From NCBI GenBank assembly GCA_030043215.1, contig JASHYG010000009.1:1-5893 (forward strand): a stretch of 5,893 nt of DNA, given 5' to 3'. The position numbers and the translations under genes are program-made. Source of the stretch: Gammaproteobacteria bacterium. Lineage in GTDB: Bacteria; Pseudomonadota; Gammaproteobacteria; Steroidobacterales; Steroidobacteraceae. Under the pieces are notes generated by a model that searched no databases, was not told the origin of the DNA, and saw only the letters and a list, made by a program, of their open reading frames with translations. Of the stretch, positions 1-5,504 are shown piece by piece (the first letter of the stretch is position 1; each line of letters opens with the position of its first letter).

Positions 1-1285
1 GCGCCTGCTCGCGCGCGGTGAGCGCATCGTGATAGCACTCGACCACCCGGCGCTCGCTCACCGAGCGGTAGGCCTCGAACAGATCCTCCACCGGCTGCGG
101 CAGCTCGTCATCGCCGGCGTAATCCTCCGCGGCGCGTCCCGTCACCCGGAACTTGTCGAGCGCCGAGGAGCCGAGCGCGTTGAAGATGAGCACGCTGTGG
201 TAAGCGGCGATCGCGCGGCCCGACTCGCTCACGATCATCGGATGCGGGATGTCGCGCGCGTTGCACACGCTCGCGACACGGTAGACCACGTCGCTCGCAT
301 ATTCATTGAGCGTGTAGTTCATCGAGGAGGAGAAGTTCGTGCCGGTGCCGTCGTAGTCCACGCCGAGCCCGCCGCCCACGTCGATGTACTTCAAGCCCGC
401 GCCCATGAGCTTCAACTCGGCGTAGACGTGGGCGAGCTCGTTGACGGCGTCCTTGACGCGCCGGATGTCCTGCAGCTGGCTGCCCGGATGGCAATGCACG
501 AGCTGCAGGCAGTCGAGCATGTCGCGCGCCTTGAGCACGTTGAACAGCTCGAGGATCTCGGTGATGAACAGTCCGAATTTCGAGCGCTCGCCGGCGGACT
601 CCCGCCAGCGTCCCGAGCCTTCGCTCGAGAGCTTCACGCGCACCCCGATGCTCGGCCGCACGCCGTACGCCGCCGCATGTTTGAGAATCAGGTCGAGCTC
701 TTCGTAGTTCTCGACCACCGGGATGATGGTGCGGCCGAGCTTCGTCGCGAGCGTCACGGCCTCGATATAGCTGTCGTCCTTGAAGCCGTTGCACACGATG
801 AGGCGGTCCGGCGCATTCTCCGTCATCGCCATGACGGCGAGCAGCTCGGGCTTGGAGCCCACCTCCAGGCCGAAGCCGAACTCCTTGCCGTAGCGGTAGA
901 CCTCCTCCACCACGAGCCGCTGCTGGTTCACCTTGATGGGGAACACGGCGGCGTAGCGGTTGCGGTAGTCGTTCTCCGCGATCGCCTGCGCAAAGGCGGT
1001 GTGCAGCGATCGCAGCCGATGCGCGAGGATGTCGGAGAAGCGCACGACGACCGGCGTCGTGAGGTCGCGGGCCTTGAGGCCCTCGACCACCTCGAAGAGG
1101 TCGATCTCCTGGCCCGGCTGGGTATCCGGCCGAACGACCACGTGGCCTGCCGGGTTGATGGAGAAGTAGCCCTTGCCCCAGGCGCCCGCCTGGTAGAGCT
1201 CGAGGGAGTCCTCGACGCTCCAGGGCTGGGCGGGATTGAACTTGCGGCTTGCGCCGTTCAGGTCGCTGTTGGGGTCGGCAGCCAC
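1..1285 (-). CDS. speA: Biosynthetic arginine decarboxylase, N-terminal part (runs off the left edge)
   Basis: PLP-dependent decarboxylase that converts L-arginine to agmatine and CO2, the first step of the agmatine route to putrescine. About 428 residues are present. The E. coli enzyme is about 658 residues, so roughly the last third lies beyond base 1. Visible landmarks, numbered from the GTG at 1285: an N-terminal WSVEDSLELY...WGKGYFSIN segment at 22-44; FPIKVNQQR at 115-123, whose K118 matches the PLP-binding lysine; then GLEVGSKPELLAV, VCNGFKD, KLSSEGSGRW, the HCHPGSQ segment, the glycine-rich DVGGGLGVDYDGT phosphate-binding stretch and SESGRA. All align with E. coli SpeA in order. There is no ATG start. 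The frame is open back to the stop at 1391-1393, with GTG codons at 1390, 1342, 1327, 1309 and 1285. I chose 1285 because GGAG lies 11 bases upstream and the protein begins close to the conserved region. Identity is very sure; the start is uncertain. Confidence 0.95.
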   Translation of the reverse strand, partial: MAADPNSDLNGASRKFNPAQPWSVEDSLELYQAGAWGKGYFSINPAGHVVVRPDTQPGQEIDLFEVVEGLKARDLTTPVVVRFSDILAHRLRSLHTAFAQAIAENDYRNRYAAVFPIKVNQQRLVVEEVYRYGKEFGFGLEVGSKPELLAVMAMTENAPDRLIVCNGFKDDSYIEAVTLATKLGRTIIPVVENYEELDLILKHAAAYGVRPSIGVRVKLSSEGSGRWRESAGERSKFGLFITEILELFNVLKARDMLDCLQLVHCHPGSQLQDIRRVKDAVNELAHVYAELKLMGAGLKYIDVGGGLGVDYDGTGTNFSSSMNYTLNEYASDVVYRVASVCNARDIPHPMIVSESGRAIAAYHSVLIFNALGSSALDKFRVTGRAAEDYAGDDELPQPVEDLFEAYRSVSERRVVECYHDALTAREQA

Positions 1286-1343
1286 GTCCGGATGAGCTCC
1301 AAAACGCACGTGGCTGGTGCCCCGCACTCGGTGCCCAGCCACG
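1279..1343 (-). promoter_or_regulatory. Putative speA leader with two mutually exclusive stems
   Basis: On the speA strand, three arms lie in order. Arm A is CGTGGCTGG (1343-1335), arm B is CCAGCCACG (1317-1309), and arm C is ACGTGGCTG (1287-1279), which contains the GTG at 1285. A and B are exact complements (9 bp, 17-base loop that can itself form GCAC/GTGC). Shifting B by one base, CAGCCACGT (1316-1308) is an exact 9-bp complement of C, with the GGAG ribosome site (1300-1297) in the loop. B can therefore pair with A, leaving the start free, or with C, covering the start. The complementarity is seen directly. A regulatory role is inference and depends on transcription starting upstream of 1343 and on the GTG 1285 start being right. 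Confidence 0.4.
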
Positions 1344-1364
1344 CAGCAGATGTCATGGAGGCCG

Positions 1365-1373
1365 AAGATAGCA
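1365..1373 (-). promoter_or_regulatory. Candidate extended -10 promoter element for speA
   Basis: On the minus strand TGC-TATCTT matches the TGn extended -10 pattern followed by a hexamer with four of six matches to TATAAT. It sits in the 130-base gap between sseA and speA, just after a run of six T. No convincing -35 is visible, which extended -10 promoters tolerate. Transcription would begin near 1358, giving a leader of about 73 bases to the GTG at 1285 that contains all three arms of the putative speA switch. This is a motif match only. Confidence 0.3.
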
Positions 1374-1393
1374 AAAAACGATGATCGCACCTA

Positions 1394-1437
1394 TCACGAG
1401 CGCGCCACGAACCGCTCACGAGCGCGCCACGGGCCGC
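1394..1437. repeat. Tandem 22-bp direct repeat across the sseA stop codon
   Basis: Bases 1394-1415 and 1416-1437 are adjacent 22-base units that match at 20 of 22 positions; the first 16 bases are identical and the differences are AA versus GG. The right-hand unit encodes the last residues and TGA stop of the sulfurtransferase. The left-hand unit lies just past the stop and carries a copy of the same end in a shifted frame, since 22 is not a multiple of three. This looks like a small local duplication, for example by replication slippage. Confidence 0.8.
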
Positions 1438-2285
1438 GCCGGATCGCGGATCCACTCGCTCCACGACCCCGCGTACAGGCGGGCGCCGGAGAGGCCGGCG
1501 ATTTCCATCGCGAGCAGATTGTGGCACGCCGTGACGCCCGATCCGCACATGGAGACGACACGCTCCGGCGGCGAGCCGGCGAGCGTCTCGCGCCACCGCT
1601 GCGACAGCTCGGCAGGGGCGAGGAAGCGTCCCTCCGCGTCGAGATTGCGGGTGAAGGGATGATTGCGGGCGCCCGGAACGTGGCCCGCGACCGGATCGAG
1701 CGTCTCGTTGCGGCCCGCGAAGCGGTCGGCCGCGCGGGCATCGACCAGCACCGTACCGCCGTGCTCGAGACCTCGCGCGACATCCCGGGCGACTTCCGGC
1801 GTGGAGGCTACCCAGCCAAGCCGCGGCTCGGCGGCAAACCGCCGCGGGGGCCGCGTCGCCGTCGCGCGGGTCACCGGAAGCCCGGCCGACCGCCACGCCG
1901 CCAGGCCGCCATTCAGCACGGCCGCCCGCGTGTGCCCGAGGAAGCGTAGCAGCCACCAGAGCCGCGCGGCGAGCGCGCCGTTCCCCTGGTCGTACGCGAC
2001 GACTTGCGTCTCCCGAGCGATACCCCAGCGCCCGAGGGTGGCCGCGAGCCGGTCCGGGGCCGGCAGCGGATGGCGGCCGCTCGCCGGCGTCATCGGGTCG
2101 GACAGCTCGCGATCGAGATGAGCGAACTCAGCGCCGGGAATGTGGCCCTCCGCGTACGCCTCGGCGCCCCATTGCGGCCGGGAGAGATCGTGGCGGCAGT
2201 CGACGATCGCCACGTCGCCATCCGAGCGGAGCAGGGCGGCGAGCTCCAGGGGCTCGATCAGCGTCGTGTAAGTCGGGGCAGTCAT
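1416..2285 (-). CDS. sseA: 3-mercaptopyruvate sulfurtransferase (two-domain rhodanese family)
   Basis: A 289-residue protein with two rhodanese domains, the usual size for this family. It transfers sulfane sulfur from 3-mercaptopyruvate to a thiol or cyanide acceptor through a cysteine persulfide and is expected in the cytoplasm. The N-terminal domain (about 1-135) has VDCRHDL, EGHIPGAEFAHLD and VLNGGLAAW; its loop reads YDQGNGALAAR and has no cysteine, as expected for the inactive domain. The C-terminal domain (about 150-285) has VLVDAR, GHVPGARN and the active-site loop CGSGVTA with C247. CGSGVTA is typical of mercaptopyruvate enzymes, whereas classical thiosulfate sulfurtransferases carry CRKGVTA. 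Another ATG lies three codons upstream at 2294, but GAGGG (2299-2295) touches it directly and is 9 bases from the ATG at 2285, so I prefer 2285. It lies 130 bases upstream of speA on the same strand and is divergent from the gst-hss pair. The stop lies in a tandem 22-bp repeat. Confidence 0.93.
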   Translation of the reverse strand: MTAPTYTTLIEPLELAALLRSDGDVAIVDCRHDLSRPQWGAEAYAEGHIPGAEFAHLDRELSDPMTPASGRHPLPAPDRLAATLGRWGIARETQVVAYDQGNGALAARLWWLLRFLGHTRAAVLNGGLAAWRSAGLPVTRATATRPPRRFAAEPRLGWVASTPEVARDVARGLEHGGTVLVDARAADRFAGRNETLDPVAGHVPGARNHPFTRNLDAEGRFLAPAELSQRWRETLAGSPPERVVSMCGSGVTACHNLLAMEIAGLSGARLYAGSWSEWIRDPARPVARS

Positions 2286-2294
2286 GGGCGGCAT

Positions 2295-2299
2295 CCCTC
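2295..2299 (-). promoter_or_regulatory. Ribosome binding site deciding the sseA start
   Basis: GAGGG on the minus strand lies 9 bases ahead of the ATG at 2285 but has zero spacing to the in-frame ATG at 2294. Usual spacing supports the shorter form, beginning MTAPTY. Confidence 0.6.
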
Positions 2300-2305
2300 G
2301 GAGCG

Positions 2306-2327
2306 GCGCGATGTCCTACAATCGCGC
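2306..2327 (+). promoter_or_regulatory. Candidate promoter/operator dyad ahead of gst-hss
   Basis: The arms GCGCGAT (2306-2312) and ATCGCGC (2321-2327) form a perfect 7-bp inverted repeat around an 8-base centre. A -10-like hexamer TACAAT (2317-2322), five of six matches to TATAAT, overlaps the centre and right arm and is followed by a G/C-rich stretch. Transcription would start near 2329, about 24 bases before the GST ATG. No good -35 is visible. It sits in the 67-base divergent gap between sseA and the GST gene, so a protein bound here could affect both directions. The repeat is seen; its function is inferred. Confidence 0.4.
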
Positions 2328-2352
2328 GAGCGGCCGGAATCGAACGAAGTAT

Positions 2353-3012
2353 ATGGCGATCGACGTTTACTGGGGCAGCGGCAGCCCCTACAGCTGGCGG
2401 GTGCTCCTCGCGCTGGAGTACAAGCGCCTGGCGTACACGAGCCACCTGCTGCAGTTCTCCAAGCAGGAGCACAAGTCGCCGCAGATCCTCGCGCTCAATT
2501 TCCGCGGGCGCGTGCCGATCCTCAAGGACGGCGACTACGTCGTGTTCGAGTCGCTCGCGATCCTCTACTACCTCGACCTCAAGTATCCCGATCCGCCGAT
2601 CTTCGGCCGCACGCCGGAGGAGGCGGGGGTGATCATGAGAGTGATCTGCGAGTACCAGGCGTACACGGAGGAGCACCTGATCAAGCTCGTGCAGAGGTTC
2701 CTCTCGCCGCAGCCGCGCACGAGCGGCGATGATCTCGCGGGCGCCATGCACGTGGTGGCGCGCGAGGCGCGCTCCATCGAGGCGCGGCTCGCGAAGTCGG
2801 ACTGGGTCGTCGGCGAGAGCTTCTCCGCCGCGGACATCGTGATCTACCCCGCCTTGCAGCTGCTGCTGCGCGCGCTCGCCAAGCCGGCCGCGCGCGAGCT
2901 CTCCGCCCGCTTCCTGCCCCTCGCGGTCAACTACCCCGCCCTCGAGCGTTGGATCGCGCGCGTCGAGGCCCTGCCGGGTTACGATCGCACCTTTCCCCCC
3001 CACTGGCGCTGA
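2353..3012 (+). CDS. Glutathione S-transferase family protein
   Basis: A 219-residue protein with the standard cytosolic GST plan. The N-terminal thioredoxin-like domain (about 1-80) has the first strand and helix start VYWGSGSPYSWRV (5-17), where S11 or S14 is the likely glutathione-contacting residue, the cis-proline motif RVPIL (V54-P55) and the ES glutathione-binding pair E66-S67. The C-terminal helical domain (about 90-215) has the N-capping box SAAD (158-161) in a GESFSAADI context. The substrate cannot be told; roles could be conjugation, thiol chemistry or a non-enzymatic one. The start at 2353 places the first strand at residue 3, as usual. An in-frame ATG at 2311 with GGAG 7 bases upstream would add 14 residues with no family match, and it lies upstream of the -10-like box at 2317. 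hss follows after 29 bases on the same strand, suggesting co-transcription. Confidence 0.88.
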   Translation: MAIDVYWGSGSPYSWRVLLALEYKRLAYTSHLLQFSKQEHKSPQILALNFRGRVPILKDGDYVVFESLAILYYLDLKYPDPPIFGRTPEEAGVIMRVICEYQAYTEEHLIKLVQRFLSPQPRTSGDDLAGAMHVVAREARSIEARLAKSDWVVGESFSAADIVIYPALQLLLRALAKPAARELSARFLPLAVNYPALERWIARVEALPGYDRTFPPHWR

Positions 3013-3041
3013 GGGGACGAGGCGAGGGCGTTGACGGGATC

Positions 3042-4463
3042 ATGACGAGCGAGCGAGCGTACATCGACTTTCCAGGGCGTATCGTCCTCATCGGCTTCGG
3101 CAGCATCGGTCAGGGAGTCCTGCCGCTCATCTTGCGGCACATCGGCATTGCGCCCGGCCGCATCACGATCGTCACGGCGGACGACGCCGGTCGCGCCGAG
3201 GCCGAGCGCTACGGCGTCAAGCTCATGAAGGAGCCGCTGCGCCCGGAGAACCTCCGGCGCGTACTGAGCCCGCTCGTCGGCCGCGGCGACTTCGTGCTCA
3301 ACGTGTCCGTCGAGGTCTCGAGCATCGCGCTCATCGAGCTCTGCTGGGAGCAGGGCGCGCTGTACCTCGATACCTGCATCGAGCCCTGGCCCGGGGGCTA
3401 CACCGATCCGGCGGTGCCGGTGGGGCGCCGCACCAACTATGCCCTGAGAGAGCAGGCGCTCGACTTACGGGCGCGCAATCCCCGCGCGCCGACCGCCGTG
3501 CTGACGCACGGTGCCAATCCGGGTCTGGTCTCGCACCTCTTGAAGCAAGCGCTGCTCAACGTCGCCGCGGATGCGGGCGTCGCGGCGGGCCATCCGACCT
3601 CGCGCTCCGACTGGGCGGATCTCGCGCGCCGCCTCGGCGTGAAGACGATTCACATCGCGGAGCGCGACACGCAGGTGGCGAGCGTCCCGGCGCAGCCGGG
3701 GGAGTTCGTCAACACCTGGTCCGTCGACGGTTTCGTGAGCGAGGGCTGCCAGCCGAGCGAGCTCGGCTGGGGCACCCACGAGCGCAGCCTCCCGAGCGAC
3801 GGCCGGCGGCACGACTTCGGCAGCGAGTGCGCCATCTACCTCATGCGGCCCGGCGCCGCGACGCGCGTGCGCACCTGGACGCCCCTCGCCGGCCACTTTC
3901 ACGGCTTCTGCATCACGCATGGAGAGTCCATCTCCATCGCCGACTACCTCACCGTGAAGGACGGCGCGCAGGCGGTGTATCGGCCCACGGTGCACTATGC
4001 CTACCACCCCTGCGATGCGGCCGTCGTCTCGCTCCATGAGCTCGCGGGCCGCAACTTCTTGCAGCAGGAGCGCAAGCGCATCCTCATGGACGACATCGTG
4101 AGCGGCATCGACGAGCTCGGCGTGCTCATCGCCGGCCACCGGCTCAACGCGTACTGGTACGGCTCGCAGCTGTCGATCGCGGAGGCGCGCGCCCTCGCAC
4201 CCTACAACAACGCGACCAGCTTGCAGGTGACGGCGGCGTGTCTCGCGGGAATGATCTGGGCGATGGAGAATCCCGGCCGCGGCATCGTCGAGCCCGACGA
4301 GATGGACTTTCGCCGCACGCTCGAGATCTGCAGACCCTATCTCGGCTCCGTCGTCGGCCGGTACACGGACTGGACGCCGGTGAGCGGGCGCGAGCGGCTC
4401 TTCCCCGAAGATCTCGACAGGTCCGACCCCTGGCAATTCCGCAACGTGCGGGTGAACTGGTAG
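3042..4463 (+). CDS. hss: Homospermidine synthase
   Basis: A 473-residue protein, close to the length of the characterised bacterial enzyme from Blastochloris viridis (about 477). It joins two putrescines, or spermidine plus putrescine, using NAD(H) as a prosthetic hydride carrier, to give sym-homospermidine. The N-terminal Rossmann fold has VLIGFGSIGQGV (15-26, GxGxxG at 18-23). Further landmarks are YLDTCIEPWPGGY (108-120), THGANPGLVS (155-164), HIAERDTQ (204-211), FVNTWSVDGFVSEG (222-235), FHGFCITHGESISI (286-299) and YNNATSLQVTA (388-398). Residues N159, E207, W226, E234 and H293 sit at a constant offset of three from residues I recall as active-site positions in the B. viridis enzyme (N162, E210, W229, E237, H296), including the tryptophan that holds the cationic substrate. 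The ATG at 3042 gives the full fold; upstream sequence in frame only overlaps the GST gene. The ribosome site is weak (GAGGG about 14 bases upstream). It is probably co-transcribed with the GST gene, and the polyamine precursor could come from the nearby speA route. Confidence 0.93.
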   Translation: MTSERAYIDFPGRIVLIGFGSIGQGVLPLILRHIGIAPGRITIVTADDAGRAEAERYGVKLMKEPLRPENLRRVLSPLVGRGDFVLNVSVEVSSIALIELCWEQGALYLDTCIEPWPGGYTDPAVPVGRRTNYALREQALDLRARNPRAPTAVLTHGANPGLVSHLLKQALLNVAADAGVAAGHPTSRSDWADLARRLGVKTIHIAERDTQVASVPAQPGEFVNTWSVDGFVSEGCQPSELGWGTHERSLPSDGRRHDFGSECAIYLMRPGAATRVRTWTPLAGHFHGFCITHGESISIADYLTVKDGAQAVYRPTVHYAYHPCDAAVVSLHELAGRNFLQQERKRILMDDIVSGIDELGVLIAGHRLNAYWYGSQLSIAEARALAPYNNATSLQVTAACLAGMIWAMENPGRGIVEPDEMDFRRTLEICRPYLGSVVGRYTDWTPVSGRERLFPEDLDRSDPWQFRNVRVNW

Positions 4464-4494
4464 CGCTCGCGCTTTCCCACCTCCGCGGAACTGC

Positions 4495-5010
4495 TCACCG
4501 CGCGCTCGGAGGGCGCTCGTAACGGATCTCGACGACGACGTACGTCCGCGTGCCGCCCGGCACCTCGACGGTGACTGCGTCGTCGAGCGATCTGCGGAGC
4601 AGCGCGCGCCCGAGCGGTGAGTCCATGCTGATGTGCTCCGGCGCGAGATCGATCTCGTCCGGCCCGACGATGCGGTAGCGCACGAGCTCCCCGTCGTCCC
4701 GCTCGAGGGACACCCACGCGCCGAAGTACACGCGCGTCGGGTCCGACGGGCGCTGCTCGACCGTCACCATCCCCTCGAGCCGCTTGCGCAGAAAGCGCAC
4801 TCGGCGGTCGATCTCGCGCAGCCGCCGCTTGCCGTAGGTGTATTCCGCGTTCTCGGAGCGATCTCCTTGCGCGGCCGCCTCCGCCACGGCTTGCGTGACG
4901 CGCGGCCGCTCGATGCGCCAGAGCTCGTCGAGCTCGGCGCGGAGCCTGCGCGCCCCCTCTGGGGTGATGTACTTCGAGCCGGGGCTCTCGGGCGGTCGGA
5001 AGCGTCCCAT
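4495..5010 (-). CDS. greB: Transcript cleavage and elongation factor GreB
   Basis: A 171-residue protein (E. coli GreB is 158) that binds the secondary channel of RNA polymerase and stimulates cleavage of backtracked RNA. The N-terminal coiled coil (about 15-85) contains WRIERPRVT and GDRSENAEYTYGKRRLREIDRRVRFL (49-74), with the acidic tip residues D50 and E53. The basic KRRLREIDRRVR stretch and the LW(R)xERP motif are GreB-like rather than GreA-like. The C-terminal FKBP-like domain (about 95-165) has YFGAWVSLERDDGE, RIVGPDEID, ISMDSPLGRALL and a closing EIRYERP. The ATG at 5010 is the only ATG for the conserved body; an in-frame TTG at 5049 would add 13 residues that do not resemble the family. 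About ten extra residues precede the usual start of the coiled coil. No Shine-Dalgarno is visible. It converges with hss (31-base gap, no obvious terminator) and is divergent from the 69-residue gene. Confidence 0.95.
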   Translation of the reverse strand: MGRFRPPESPGSKYITPEGARRLRAELDELWRIERPRVTQAVAEAAAQGDRSENAEYTYGKRRLREIDRRVRFLRKRLEGMVTVEQRPSDPTRVYFGAWVSLERDDGELVRYRIVGPDEIDLAPEHISMDSPLGRALLRRSLDDAVTVEVPGGTRTYVVVEIRYERPPSAR

Positions 5011-5023
5011 GCTGCATTTGCCG

Positions 5024-5029
5024 ATGTTA
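5024..5029 (-). promoter_or_regulatory. Candidate -10 box for greB
   Basis: TAACAT on the minus strand (four of six matches to TATAAT), followed by CGGC. A partial -35-like CTTTTG lies about 17 bases upstream. Transcription would begin near 5017, only about 7 bases ahead of the ATG at 5010, which matches the lack of a Shine-Dalgarno sequence. Weak motif evidence. Confidence 0.3.
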
Positions 5030-5112
5030 TGTCGCAGAGGGCTTAACAAAAGCGGGGTGATCTGTGGAGCGTTTCACGGCCTTCCCGAGGCGCGCCGACT
5101 ACGCTTGTTTCC

Positions 5113-5322
5113 ATGGCGACCAAGTACTACACCCACTTCGTGACCGCAAGCGAGCCCGCTCGGCGGGCCTACAGCGGGAGCGGCGAGTGGAGCGGAGTCG
5201 TCGAGCTGAGGCACCCGCTCGAGCAGACCGGCGGCACGCGCGAGCTGCGATCGCTGCTCGCGCAGAGCTTCGACATCTCGAGCGAGGACATCCGCATCCT
5301 GCACTGGGCCCGCCTGCACTGA
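5113..5322 (+). CDS. Small protein of unknown function, 69 residues
   Basis: I do not recognise a family. It is a short, soluble-looking protein beginning MATKYYTHFV and ending ILHWARLH, with no signal peptide, membrane segment, cysteine pair or repeat. The middle (about 25-35) is a strand-like WSGVVELRHPL, and the tail has an acidic-to-aromatic run SSEDIRILHW. The composition suggests a small mixed alpha/beta fold. It is likely a real gene: codons are strongly G/C-ending like its neighbours, the ATG follows the greB divergent gap, and a good intrinsic terminator lies 54 bases past the stop. There is no Shine-Dalgarno; a TACGCT -10-like box at 5100-5105 would put the transcript start at about the ATG itself, so the message may be leaderless. 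It stands alone as a single-gene unit between greB and the lipoprotein gene. No function is assigned. Confidence 0.75.
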   Translation: MATKYYTHFVTASEPARRAYSGSGEWSGVVELRHPLEQTGGTRELRSLLAQSFDISSEDIRILHWARLH

Positions 5323-5338
5323 TTCACGCCATCCCCTA

Positions 5339-5369
5339 GCGGACTTCCTTCCCTTCATCGAAAGTCCGC
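5339..5369 (+). other. Hairpin with C/U-rich loop in the 3' region of the 69-residue gene
   Basis: GCGGACTT (5339-5346) pairs perfectly with AAGTCCGC (5362-5369), an 8-bp stem closing a 15-base loop that is mostly C and T in its first ten positions. It lies between the stop of the 69-residue gene and the intrinsic terminator 6 bases further on. The stem is seen directly. A role in 3'-end stability or as part of a small RNA is inference. Confidence 0.5.
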
Positions 5370-5375
5370 GCTCTG

Positions 5376-5405
5376 GCCCCAGGCTTTACGGCCTGGGGCA
5401 TTTTT
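5376..5405 (+). terminator. Intrinsic (Rho-independent) terminator
   Basis: GCCCCAGGC (5376-5384) pairs perfectly with GCCTGGGGC (5391-5399) around a 6-base loop TTTACG, followed by A and a run of five T (5401-5405). The T run makes it work in the plus direction, ending the transcript of the 69-residue gene and insulating the lipoprotein gene downstream. Confidence 0.9.
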
Positions 5406-5483
5406 AACTGCTGATGCGACTCCTCGAGACGGCGTAGCCGATCGCCGACATTCGAGCGCACGAAGGGATGATTGCGCCGCGCG

Positions 5484-5499
5484 CCGATGTCATAATCGG
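5484..5499 (+). promoter_or_regulatory. Candidate promoter with dyad ahead of the lipoprotein gene
   Basis: CCGAT (5484-5488) and ATCGG (5495-5499) form an inverted repeat around a 6-base centre and overlap the -10-like hexamer CATAAT (5491-5496, five of six matches). Transcription would begin near 5503, almost at the ATG at 5505. No clear -35 is seen. The arrangement resembles the dyad at 2306-2327. Confidence 0.4.
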
Positions 5500-5504
5500 G
5501 CGCC

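Noticed and set aside
29..1384. 451-codon open frame on the plus strand
   Set aside because: It is antisense to speA, which matches a well-known family motif by motif. The histidine/arginine/valine-rich translation is typical of a GC-rich shadow frame.
1441..1453. Small inverted repeat GGATC/GATCC
   Set aside because: Five-base arms inside the conserved sseA C-terminus, explained by coding sequence.
1258..1956. Open frames of 130-240 codons overlapping sseA (1258-1956 minus, 1317-1949 plus, 1394-1783 minus)
   Set aside because: They lie over the clear rhodanese gene in other frames, with arginine/alanine-rich translations and no recognisable motifs.
2311..2352. Longer GST start at ATG 2311 with GGAG 7 bases upstream
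   Set aside because: It adds 14 residues without family support and begins upstream of the TACAAT -10-like box at 2317-2322; kept as an alternative only.
2128..3003. 291-codon minus-strand frame opposite the GST gene
   Set aside because: Antisense shadow of the GST gene and of the sseA 5' end; low-complexity R/A/H-rich translation.
3465..4436. 323-codon minus-strand frame opposite hss
   Set aside because: Antisense to homospermidine synthase, which carries the expected active-site pattern along its whole length.
4462..4476. Possible terminator between hss and greB (AGCG/CGCT followed by TTT)
   Set aside because: The stem is only 4 bp with a very short T run; too weak to call.
4337..5017. 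226-codon minus-strand frame and plus-strand frames over greB
   Set aside because: Out-of-frame shadows of greB, whose own frame aligns with the family from end to end.
5011..5049. Longer GreB start at TTG 5049
   Set aside because: The extra 13 residues do not resemble GreB, there is no Shine-Dalgarno, and the candidate -10 box lies inside the extension.
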